DNA of 64,000 nucleotides from Hexactinellida sp. DTS-2022 (taxonomy: Eukaryota; Porifera; Hexactinellida). Location: positions 124,001 to 188,000 of the forward strand of contig JAPNXP010000014.1 in the NCBI GenBank assembly GCA_028753945.1, in the 5' to 3' direction. Positions 39,401 through 49,700 of this stretch are shown here, piece after piece. Both the position numbers and the translations under genes were made by a program. The notes beneath the pieces were generated by a model. That model made no database searches, was not told the origin of the DNA, and worked only from the letters and a program-made list of their open reading frames with translations. Within the stretch, counting starts at the first letter, position 1; each line of letters begins with the position of its first letter.

Positions 39401-42400
39401 TATATACAGTAGACCTTCGTTGGGATTCGAAATTCATTATATCCACTTTATAATATTGTACGCATTTTGCGTACAATATACAGCACATTATATACAGTGG
39501 ACCTTCGTTGAGATTCGAAATTCATTATATCCACTTTATAATATTGTACGCATTTTGCGTACAATATACAGCACATTATATACAGTAGACCTTCGTTGAG
39601 ATTCGAAATTCATTATATCCACTTTATAATATTGTAAGCATTTTGCGTACAATGTACAGCACATTATTTACAGTGGACCTTCGTTGGGATTCGAAATTTA
39701 TTATATCCACTTTATAATATTGTACGCATTTTGCGTACAATATACAGCACATTATTTACAGTGGACCTTCGTTGGGATTCGAAATTCATTATATCCACTT
39801 TATAATATTGTACGCATTTTGCGTACAATATACAGCACATTATATACAGTGGACCTTCGTTGAGATTCGAAATTCATTATATCCACTTTATAATATTGTA
39901 CGCATTTTGCGTACAATATACAGCACATTATATACAGTAGTCCTTCGTTGGGATTCGAAATTCATTATATCCACTTTATAATATTGTACGCATTTTGCGT
40001 ACAATATACAGCACATTATATACAGTAGACCTTCGTTGAGATTCGAAATTCATTATATCCACTTTATAATATTGTACGCATTTTGCGTACAATATACAGC
40101 ACATTATATACAGTAGACCTTCGTTGAGAAACGAAATTCATTATATCCACTTTATAATATTGTACGCATTTTGCGTACAATATACAGCACATTATATACA
40201 GTAGTCCTTCGTTGGGATTCGAAATTCATTATATCCACTTTATAATATTGTACGCATTTTGCGTACAATATACAGCACATTATATACAGTAGACCTTCGT
40301 TGAGATTCGAAATTCATTATATCCACTTTATAATATTGTACGCATTTTGCGTACAATATACAGCACATTATATACAGTGGACCTTCGTTGGGATTCGAAA
40401 TTTATTATATCCACTTTATAATATTGTACGCATTTTGCGTACAATATACAGCACATTATATACAGTAGACCTTCGTTGGGATTCGAAATTTATTATATCT
40501 ACTTTATAATATTGTACGCATTTTGCGTACAATATACAGCACATTATATACAGTAGACCTTCGTTGGGATTCGAAATTTATTATATCTACTTTATAATAT
40601 TGTACGCATTTTGCGTACAATATACAGCACATTATATACAGTAGACCTTCGTTGGGATTCGAAATTTATTATATCTACTTTATAATATTGTACGCATTTT
40701 GCGTACAATATACAGCACATTATATACAGTAGACCTTCGTTGGGATTCGAAATTTATTATATCTACTTTATAATATTGTACGCATTTTGCGTACAATATA
40801 CAGCACATTATATACAGTAGACCTTCGTTGAGATTCGAAATTCATTATATCCACTTTATAATATTGTACGCATTTTGCGTACAATATACAGCACATTATA
40901 TACAGTAGACCTTCGTTGGGATTCGAAATTTATTATATCTACTTTATAATATTGTACGCATTTTGCGTACAATATATAGCACATTATATACAGTAGACCT
41001 TCGTTGAGATTCGAAATTCATTATATCCACTTTATAATATTGTACGCATTTTGCGTACAATATACAGCACATTATTTACAGTGTTACGACTACAAGCTCT
41101 ATAATGCATACTTAACAGCTGATAGTTTTATCACCTTTTGAGAGGGAAGATATGAATATCTACTTAGATATTATAACTTGTTCCTAGATACAGTATTTTC
41201 TATCTCCCTGCCAAATTTCAAGCCTGTAGCTCTTACCAGTTCCTCAATCAATTCTGGCCAAACAAACAAACATACAAAAAAATAAAAAAATCATTGTGAT
41301 TTAATATATAACTGTGCACATACCAGTGTCCATTATGAATCTCCTCGCGACGCTTAGCGCTATCTGTCCCGACTCTTTCATGACGTCACCGAGCTTGCCG
41401 GTCAGCTTGAGGTCCCCAGTCCCCTTATCCGACCTCCTAATTGGAACTGACTCTATGTAGAGAGTGGAGCCCCCCATTGAGGTCCACGCGAGACCCATGA
41501 CCACCCCCGGAGGTGTCAAGTGGTACAGGCGATCTGAGGGGAAGACTGGCTTGCCAACGTAGTCGGACAGGTTGTCAGAAGTTATCTGTAACGGAACTGT
41601 ATTATGTACCATGGATATATAAGGGTAGGGGAATATACAAATTCGGGCTTTAGTGTTGTAGTTAGAAAAGCTACATATAATGCATAGTCCAACAATACTA
41701 AAGCTATTCCATAGAGCCTCGTTAGTAGGAACACCAGGGGACCGTCAAAATGTGTTCGCCTTTTCCGGAATTCGTATAAACTAATATCATTTACATTTGT
41801 ATTGAAAAGGCTTTTAAGGGCACTGAAATAGTGTTCGTATTAACGAGGTTCTACTGTATCCCCATTTGAATATTGGACCCATTCCCTTACCCCAATGTGT
41901 CCCTATACAAGTGACAGGATATATAGGGTCCCCATACAATAGGGACTATATATAGGGTACCTGTATGGGTCCGGTGTCCCCTGTCTCCACGAGGTGTCGT
42001 GCCGACTTCCGGAGTATCCGGTCCAGCTGTTTCTGCAGATTCCTAACTCCGCTTTCTCTGCAATACCGACTTATGAGGGCAGGCAGCACTGAGTCAGAGA
42101 GAGAGATCTGATTGGTCAGCACGCCGCTCTGTCGCAGTGCCTCCGGGATTAAGTGGCGCCTCGCTATCTCCACCTGCGTAGCAACCATATAAGCACTTTG
42201 GAATGTGTGATAACCGTAATGCGGTATGGTTCTACTTTTTACTTTGCCGACTATACTATAGTATATGGCCCAGTTCTAAGTCGTTTTAAATTACAAAAAT
42301 TTCGAACAAAATAGGAAATAGTACGACTTTCCTTTTAGTATTGTGATTCAAGGTTTTTCTCATATTCATCGTCCAACAACTCTAAATTTCGAACTACAGT

Positions 42401-43950
42401 CGACTCCGCTTAATAGAGTCACCTCGGGACCATGGTACTTTGACTCCATTAAGTGGAGAAATCTATTAACCGGTGGCTCTATTAAGCAGACCTGACTGTA
42501 TTCCTTATTCTCATTATCCCAACTATTCCCTATTGCCATGCCCCCCGCCCCCTACCTTTTCCTCTGCTATGTACCCAGACACGTGTATAACTTCCATTCT
42601 ATCCAGCAGCGGACCAGGGATTGTGTCGGTAACGTTTGCAGTGCCTATAAATAGAACTCTGGACAGGTCGATGGGAACATCCAGATAGTGATCCAGGAAG
42701 TTTCTGTTCTGCTCCGGATCTAACAGCTCTAGGAGGGCGGAGGCCGGGTCCCCCTGGTACCCCCGACCCAGCTTGTCGATCTCGTCAATCAGGATAAGCG
42801 GGTTCTCAGTCTGAACCTAGGTAACATGTTAACAGACTGATTATAGAGAGATTACAACTTAGAATATATTAAAATCGTATTACAGATCTGAATACAAAAT
42901 AAACACAGTCGAATCCGGTTAAAATTAAACCAAATACCAATTTTTTAGCCGAAGAGGTATTCAATCGAATAATGATAGCCAAACAAGTAAGCAAAGCTCG
43001 TTAGTACGAACACCAGGGGACCGTCATAGTGTGTACGCCTTATCTAGAATTCGTATTAACCAATATAACTTGTATTGAAAATACTTTAAGGAGACTGAAA
43101 TAGTGTTCGTATTAACCGTGTTCCTACTAACAAGGTTCTACTGTATCTGGTTGCACCTTGATATTACCAGATTAACCTGAGACTACACTATACTCTCCCA
43201 CTAACTATATTATTACACTTATAACTCTCCCACTAATGCTACTACACTTATAACTCTCCCACTAATGCTACTACACTTATTACTCTCCCACTAACTATAA
43301 TACACTTATTACTCTACCTTTTTCAGTGCCTGCACCACCTTGCCTGGCATGGCGCCCACATAGGTGCGTCTGTGTCCCTTTATCTCCGCCACGTCCGAGA
43401 GCCCGCCCACGCTAAACCGGAAGTACTCCCGATTAAGCGCGCGGGCAATGGACCGGCCTATGGAGGTCTTGCCCACCCCGGGGGGTCCGCAGAAACAGAG
43501 GATCCTCCCCTGTGTGCCCCCCCTAAGCTTGGATACCGCTATGAACTCAAGAATGCGCTTCTTTATATCCTCTAGCCCATAATGGTCTTGTTCTAGGATA
43601 ATGCTCGCTTCTGATAGGTCGAATCGCTCGTTACTGGACTGGCCCCAAGGAATGCTGGTTAGCCAATCGAGATAGTTTCTGGTTACACTAAACTCAGAGC
43701 TGTTTGTGTCCAGCAGCGACAACTTAGTTAGTTCCTCTTCAAACACCTCTGCCACGTGCTCAGGGGGGGACAGCTGGAGTAAACAACAACAGGTAAACAA
43801 CAAGTAAACAACAAGTAAACAAACAAACTGACTGTCTAACTAGCTAACTAACCAACTAGCTAACTAACTAACTAACAAACTAACGAACAAACTAGCTAAC
43901 TAACTAACTAACAAATAACTAGTTGTTCGTTCGTTCGTAAGTTAGTTAAC

Positions 43951-43992
<42 letters not shown>

Positions 43993-46444
43993 ACTAGTTA
44001 GTTAGTTGTTTACCTTTTTCATTTTCCCCATGAACTTATCCCTCAGCTGCTCCTTATCGTCCTTCTCGAGTCCCAATTCCTTTCTTATAATTCTCAGCTG
44101 TTCCATGAGGAGGTACCGTCTCTGTACTCTGTTCACTTTATCCTCCACCTCTCTTCCCAACTCTTGTTGCAGGGTGGCTATTGCCAGCTCTCTCTTCACC
44201 AGCTCCAGGCTGAGCGAGAGTCGCGCCTTCACGCCCTCCTCCTCCAACACCTACACACACAATAGTGGCACATAAAGTGGCATAGCGACACATTATCACA
44301 CCTCTCTTGTACCTACTTACAGTGTATTATACGGCCATTTGTAAGTACAGTGGAATTGCTCTATTAGCAACTTATTTTCAGTCCCCAAGCGAGATTTAAT
44401 GTTATTTCTGTTCCTCTAATAGCAACTTCGCCTATTAGCAACCAAATTTCATGCAAAATGCTAGCTCCTAGCAAAATTTTCAAATTTTCCGGTATACAAA
44501 TTTTTGGTTTATTTTGTATAGGCTTTATCGACCGTCTATTAAATTAATAGACCGTCTACATTGAGGAAAAGCTCATAAATTCGCATTAATGGCATTTCTA
44601 AAGTTGTCACGTATGTAATGTGGTACCAGGTGGCAGTGCCACTTGTGCCACTTGTCACCTGCTGTATGAGTGGCGGGTCCGAGCTGGAGAGGGCCGCGGC
44701 GAAGTCCGCGAGTGCCGCGGGTGCGTTTATGTCCTTCTTCCCGGAATCGAGGAGGTGAGAAAGGGACTCTTTATAGAGCTGATTGAGACTCATGATGTCA
44801 CGAATGGTTTTTATAATCTCAGCAGAGAGCGCCTTCGTCTCGATGTCAGATTTAAACGGCGACACAATTAGGTTCTCCACCGACACCATGAGAATGGGAT
44901 TTGCACCACTTGACACCTCGGGGGGCACAGCTGATTGGTCAGATTCCGCGGTATCCGATTGGTCCCCATGAGAGGTGTGAGAAGTGTCGATAGCACCTGT
45001 TATCTTAATGCGTCTATAAATAGATTTGTTAACAAAATATAATAAAAATAGATACAAATATATTTGTTTGTTGACACATAAGTGGGAGAGTATACCTGTG
45101 TCCCAAAAGTATGAGTCTCAGTTTGTCACCTAGGTCATGGACATCTGAGATCTGGACAAACGTACCTAGAACAACAATAACAATAAAAACAACAACAACA
45201 ATGACAACAACAATAACAACAACAATGACAACAACAACAACAACACCAACAACAATAATAACAACAACAACAACAACAACAACTCACCAACAGAATACAA
45301 ACTTTCCAAATCCGTGCATACCTCCGGTAGTGAGGGAGAGTGGTCATTATTCTCGTTGCTAGGCAACGGATCCTTCCGCAGGAATGCGCCGGCATACGGC
45401 TGTCGTATTTTAATTTTGGCGCGCAAAAGCTTAACGAGTGCGGGGTTTGAGATTTCTATCATTCGTATGAACTTAGGGAAGATGGGATTTCTGTCCAGGA
45501 TAAGAACCGGAACCTAGAGGTGTTAGTTCCATATTATATGTGGATAGCAAGCAAATAATGTGATTATATTAGCTGCTATAGAATATGGCACTAATACCCT
45601 ACTTATGACACCAAAAAATAAATCGTTTTGTTAGATAAACTTATTATGAACATTCAAAGGGACCAATAATTGTGTTCATTATAGAGACTTTATAATAAGC
45701 GAACTCAACTTAATACAAACCCTATTAAGTTGTTAAATTGGGACCATAGGGCTTGTTCATATTAAGCAGACCTGACTGTATAAAGCAAACAAGTACCAAA
45801 CCTCTGGGAATATATCCGGCACTTTGATTGGCTGTAGAGAGTCTCCACTTCTGACAAGTGGTCCCTCCTCTCGCACCACTTCTGCCTCCACCACTTCTCC
45901 CTCTTCTGATTGGTCGTCGCCACCCGAGCCGCCACTCAGTCCCCGACACAATGCCAGTCTATAAATAGAATAATACATAGAGCAATTAGCTCACTAGATT
46001 CTATTGTAATTGTAAAAGAACCAGGTATTAACGAGAAAATTTCACTACTTTCTATTTTATAAGAACCTGTATTTACTATTCCATATAAGGTAATTATCTA
46101 AATATAGAATAATCAATAGCTCACTACTTTCTATTGTATAAGAACCAGGAATTAATGAGAAAATTTAAGCGCCTGAATTTACATATTATAAACTGAGTTT
46201 CAAATTAGTTATTTATTCTAAAAATAATCAGATTCGAATCTGGAACTAACAACTGGAACTAACAAATTATGGCGCCTTACCTAAATACTGGTGAGAGTCC
46301 ATAGATACCGAAATGCGAGTTAGGAATGCACGCAGTATTCAATGCTGTAATCTGATTGGTTGCCCTGCCGGTATATAACAGTCTCCTTCTGATAGAATTG
46401 TGTCCGCGTTTCGACGCGACACATTTCAGCCACCTCGCTAACAT
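24460..46444 (-). CDS. LONP1: Mitochondrial Lon protease (complete, 12 exons)
   Basis: This is an ATP-dependent serine protease of the mitochondrial matrix that degrades damaged proteins. Exons: 46281-46444, 45802-45958, 45288-45513, 45096-45165, 44659-45013, 44014-44250, 43318-43773, 42556-42816, 41961-42173, 41324-41585, 25092-25274 and 24460-24644. All phases agree and give 922 residues (human LONP1 has 959). Residues 1-55 are Arg-rich without acidic residues, as in a matrix targeting peptide. The LON domain follows from about residue 107 ([15 protein letters not shown]). Walker A GPPGVGKT is at about 499-506 and Walker B LILIDEID at about 562. The catalytic serine in GPSAG is S830 and the lysine in GGIKEK is K873. 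RGYQGDP and [13 protein letters not shown] mark mitochondrial Lon rather than peroxisomal LONP2. Intron 10 is 16 kb because of the satellite. A MITE sits 42 bases before the ATG. Confidence 0.95.
24645..24863. repeat. 31-bp minisatellite in LONP1 intron 11, copy 3 (7 units)
   Basis: Seven 31-bp units begin at the exon 12 acceptor and match units 1-7 of copy 2 variant by variant. The intron sequence beyond (TAGTGGTTCCGGAAATAAAG) then differs from copies 1 and 2. Confidence 0.95.
25542..41082. repeat. 88-bp satellite array 3 in LONP1 intron 10 (176 units + 53 bp)
   Basis: This is the longest array. Its 15,541 bases equal exactly 176 x 88 + 53, so there is no net insertion or deletion. Higher-order blocks are visible from variant units (GAGAAACG, CTTCGATAAG, CCGTCGTTGAG, GTCCTTCG): a 22-unit block (1936 bp) repeats at 30972 and 32908, a 14-unit step links 26924 and 28156, and a 26-unit step links 36956 and 39244. 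The hairpin part of the unit is nearly invariant and the CAGTRGACC...ATTATATCC part carries most changes. Confidence 0.98.
41083..41265. repeat. Interspersed repeat flanking satellite array 3
   Basis: This is the same element as at 5561-5740 and 20754-20930. It separates the array from exon 10 of the complete LONP1. Confidence 0.75.
41712..41856. mobile_element. Decayed family-A MITE in LONP1 intron 9
   Basis: Remnant with GCCTCGTTAGTAGGAACACC at the left and AACGAGGTTCTACTG-TA at the right, orthologous to 6181-6355 and 21380-21538. Confidence 0.65.
42397..42498. mobile_element. Internally deleted family-B MITE, LONP1 intron 8
   Basis: A 102-bp element from CAGTCGACTCCGCTTAATAG to GCAGACCTGACTG, flanked by TA on both sides. 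The 249-bp form at 6965-7213 is its counterpart in copy 1. Confidence 0.7.
42985..43317. repeat. LONP1 intron 7: MITE remnant and CTCCCACTAATGC tandem repeat
   Basis: Positions 42990-43147 hold a family-A-like remnant (CTCGTTAGTACGAACACC to CAAGGTTCTACTG-TA). Then 43190-43312 is a short tandem repeat of ACACTTATAACTCTCCCACT. There is no coding content. Confidence 0.65.
43803..44013. repeat. (GTTA)n tetranucleotide tract, LONP1 intron 6
   Basis: TAACTAAC, AAACTAGC and GTTAGTTA runs fill the intron between exons 6 and 7. The counterpart in copy 1 is longer. Confidence 0.85.
44335..44570. mobile_element. MITE-like sequence in LONP1 intron 5
   Basis: It starts TA-CAGTGGAATTGCTCTATT, has repeated TATTAGCAAC blocks and ends with an inverted pair around GACCGTCTATTAAATTAATAG. 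It resembles the foldback at 63453-63590, which also carries TAGACCGTCTA. Confidence 0.5.
45167..45282. repeat. (CAA)n microsatellite filling LONP1 intron 3
   Basis: An almost pure CAA/ATA trinucleotide tract fills the roughly 120-base intron between exons 3 and 4. Poly-Leu or poly-Cys reading across it is an artefact. Confidence 0.9.
45641..45778. mobile_element. Family-C MITE fragment in LONP1 intron 2
   Basis: It shares TTATTATGAACATTCAA... and ...GCAGACCTGACTG-TA with the full element at 50319-50484, but its left terminus is missing. Confidence 0.7.
45975..46190. repeat. Local direct duplication in LONP1 intron 1
   Basis: About 90 bases containing AGCTCACTA...TTCTATTGTA..AAGAACCAGG are present twice in tandem with minor changes. 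No gene content is visible. Confidence 0.6.
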
Positions 46445-46486
46445 GTAGCTAATTATAGAACAAACAAAATGACAGAAATCAATATA

Positions 46487-46669
46487 CAGTAGAACCTCGT
46501 CAGTACGAACACAGTTAATACGAATTTCCAGATAAGACGAACAAACAGTTCCACAAAATCAGGTCCCTACAATGGCTATTCAATGGGTATTACTCCGGTA
46601 AATACGAACTCCGGATAAAGCGAACACATTTTTACCGTCCGTTGGTGTTCGTATAACGAGGTTCCACTG
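46487..46669. mobile_element. Family-A MITE in the LONP1 promoter region
   Basis: A complete 183-bp element from CAGTAGAACCTCGTCAGTAC to GTATAACGAGGTTCCACTG, flanked by TA on both sides (46485-46486, 46670-46671). Its ends are inverted repeats and its interior has further inverted AATACGAAC blocks. It is a non-autonomous pogo/Tc1-type element. It occupies most of the 298 bases between the DNAJB11 stop and the LONP1 ATG. Confidence 0.85.
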
Positions 46670-46742
46670 TAAATTCTCTAGCAACCAGCTTATGTAATAG
46701 GAATGCAAATTCCCTAACAACCATGGAATATAATAGGAATGC

Positions 46743-49700
46743 CTAAAGTCCATTATAAGCAGATTGTTCCGAATTCTGTCCCAACAGCGACACAATTATG
46801 TCGCTTTCAGATGGCGAGAAGGCCTTCGAAGGGAACTCAACTTCAAAGGTGACAAATAGTGTCCCGCGACGTGTGAAGTGGTCGTAGAATGGCATCCCTT
46901 CATCTACACAGGAGTTAATTAATCACATACTATTCGGAACTGGAACTAACACCAACTGGCAATCGACTTATTACTTACTTATTAGTTATACTCCATAGTT
47001 ATATATGTGCATTTGTAATCCGGATAATACGAACAAACAGTCCACAAAATCAGGTCCCTACAAAGGCTATTCAATTACTCCGGTTAATACGAACTCCGGA
47101 TAAAGCGAACACATATTATTACCGTCCATTGGTGTTCCTACTAACGAGGTTCTACTATATTTGTAACTGGAACTAACTATATTTGTAACTGGAACTAACA
47201 CCTACTTGCAATTGACACCATGTCACCGTGAGCAGTGACGGTCTCTTTCTTAATCTCCACCCTGTGTCCGTCCAAATGTGTGAGATTCATTTTGAACCCA
47301 GTTAGCGCGTCTCGAAGTGTTATAGAAATGTTTGTGTATAAGTCATTATCCCGCCTTTCGTAGGTGGTGTGTTTGTCGGTCGTAACCTGAACTATAAAGT
47401 CCCCTGGGTCTCCGTCTATATGTGGCTCTCCCTCCCCTAGAGACAAGTGGCACAAGTGGCACAACCTATAACCTGAACTATAAAGTCCCCTGGGTCTCCG
47501 TCTATATGTGGCTCTCCCTCCCCTACAGACAAGTGGCACAACTTATAACCTGAACTATAAAGTCCCCTGGGTCTCCGTCTATATGTGGCTCTCCCTCCCC
47601 TAGAGACAAGTGGCACAACCTATAACCTGAACTATAAAGTCCCCTGGGTCTCCGTCTATATGTGGCTCTCCCTCCCCTAGAGACAAGTGGCACAACCTAT
47701 AACCTGAACTATAAAGTCCCCTGGATCTCCGTCTATATGTGGCTCTCCCTCCCCTAGAGACAAGTGGCACAAGTGGCACAACCTATAACCTGACTATAAA
47801 GTCCCCCGGGTCCCCGTCTATATGTGGCTCTCCCTCCCCTACAGACAAGTGGCACAAGTGGCAGGGTAATATATGGTAAATATAACGACACAATCTCAGA
47901 ACTAATGATCCAATTCAGGAAACTTTAGAAAGGAGTTTAACCTACGTATAACCTGAACTATATCTGCGATTGACTAGGCCTAACCATAATTATAATTAAG
48001 GATTTATTCGAGGTAACCGGGAAATATTTCTGATAACTGGAACTATAACCGGAACTATAACTAAGATAACTGAAACTATGACCGAAACTATGACTGGGAT
48101 AACTGGAACTATGACTAGGGTAACTGGAACTATAACTATAACTAGGATAACTGGAACTATGACTAGACTAACCGGAACTATAACCGGAACTAACCATTGA
48201 ACCTGTACTGCTGTCCATTGACCATGCCCGGTTCTATCTCGAACTCGAGGTGTCTGCTCTCGGTTACGAGGCGTTTGTTGGGACAGGATTCGCAGACCTC
48301 CTCAGGGTACATCTGGAACTGCCCAGGTCCCATTTGTCTGGTGACCATCTTTGAGGTGCAGCGACACTTTCTGGTGCCACTTGTCTCTTGATAGGCCGGC
48401 TTTATGCGGAGGAACTCAACGAACTCACCTAGGCGACACAATGTGACACCTTATAATATCAGGGTACAGTGGATGCCGGTTATAAGCACCAGTGTAGTGT
48501 TCTTATAACCGGTGTGCTTATATCCGACATCTACTGTATTATCCAGGAGCGGGCCATACGCCTAGAGGCTATAAATTGGGATATGTTTGCGTTTAGGAGC
48601 GCGAAAACTTCCGAAAGTCCCATAGAGTAATATAATACAAACTAACCTTTTAGGCGTACAAAATTAACAAAATTCATACTCTAGTGACCTTAGGAGGTTT
48701 AATTCTAGTCCTGTATAATACTCTGCTTTACATACAAGGTATAACCACATATTAATACCAGAGTATTATCAGGACTAGAATTAAACCTCCTAAGTAATAG
48801 AGTATTTAATTTTGTACATGTTGTACGCCTAAAGGCTAATTAGTTTGTATTACTCTATGGGAATTTCGACAGTTTTCGCGCTCCTAAACGCAAACATATC
48901 CCAATTTATAGCCTCTAGACATATGGCGCGCTCCTGGATATAATCCTGCTGTTTGTATGTGGAATGGAAATAATATGTAAAGTTAAATTCCAGGAAATTA
49001 TACCCCCCCCTACCTAATTCACACTTCTATGATAAATTTTTCATATAAAAAGGATGGTCTTTCATATATCTGTTAATTTATTGTGAATAATTATTTATAA
49101 TTCAATCAGAACAATTAGCCCAGTTATTGTAATATTCACTTAAATATGCTTTTGTCGGTTAGTACGTACTAACCGAGTGTACCTTACATAGAAATACATA
49201 CTGCTTTATAAACTTGGTTAAATTAATACTTAAATATAGTATAGTAGTAATATACGTACTAACAATGTTATAACAGAGTTATACTGTATATTGTTATCTA
49301 CTTACCAACATACAATTGTATATTGCACCTTATTTAATTACTTACCAACATACAACTATATAATGTACCTACTTATTATACCAACATACAACTATATATT
49401 GTACATCACTTACCAATACACTATACAGTCAACTCCCGTTATAACCAAGTCGGATATAACAAAGTCGTTCAATGGTCCGGAAATCCTTCTATCTTATTAC
49501 ATTTAGATTAGTAAACTTCCCATATAACCTCTAAGCTATTGATATTACTCCGGTTATAACGAAATTAAACTAAGGTCCGGGGCACTTCGTTATAACGGGA
49601 GTGGACTGTATATTATACCTTACTTACTTATCAATATACAACTATATATTGTACCTTACTTACTTACTTACTTACAACTTATATTATACCTTACTTATGT

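Noticed and set aside
1610..40509. Dozens of ~69-residue open frames in the satellite arrays
   Set aside because: They recur at multiples of 88 bases, and 88 is not a multiple of three, so each is just the longest stop-free run across about 2.4 units. There are no start context, splice sites or family features.
25542..41082. CRISPR-like repeat array
   Set aside because: The units are contiguous 88-mers without unique spacers, in an intron of an animal gene.
45135..45462. Poly-Leu / poly-Cys proteins on the minus strand
   Set aside because: They are translations of the (CAA)n tract in LONP1 intron 3. The real coding part is exon 3 (45288-45513).
24460..46444. Peroxisomal Lon (LONP2) as the identity
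   Set aside because: The Arg-rich presequence and motifs such as [18 protein letters not shown] and [12 protein letters not shown] are those of mitochondrial LONP1.
1..46444. LONP1 triplication as a pure assembly artefact
   Set aside because: Not excluded, but the copies have clean microhomology joints, different unit counts and silent base differences, which simple mis-joining of identical reads would not give. Haplotype mixing remains possible and needs spanning reads.
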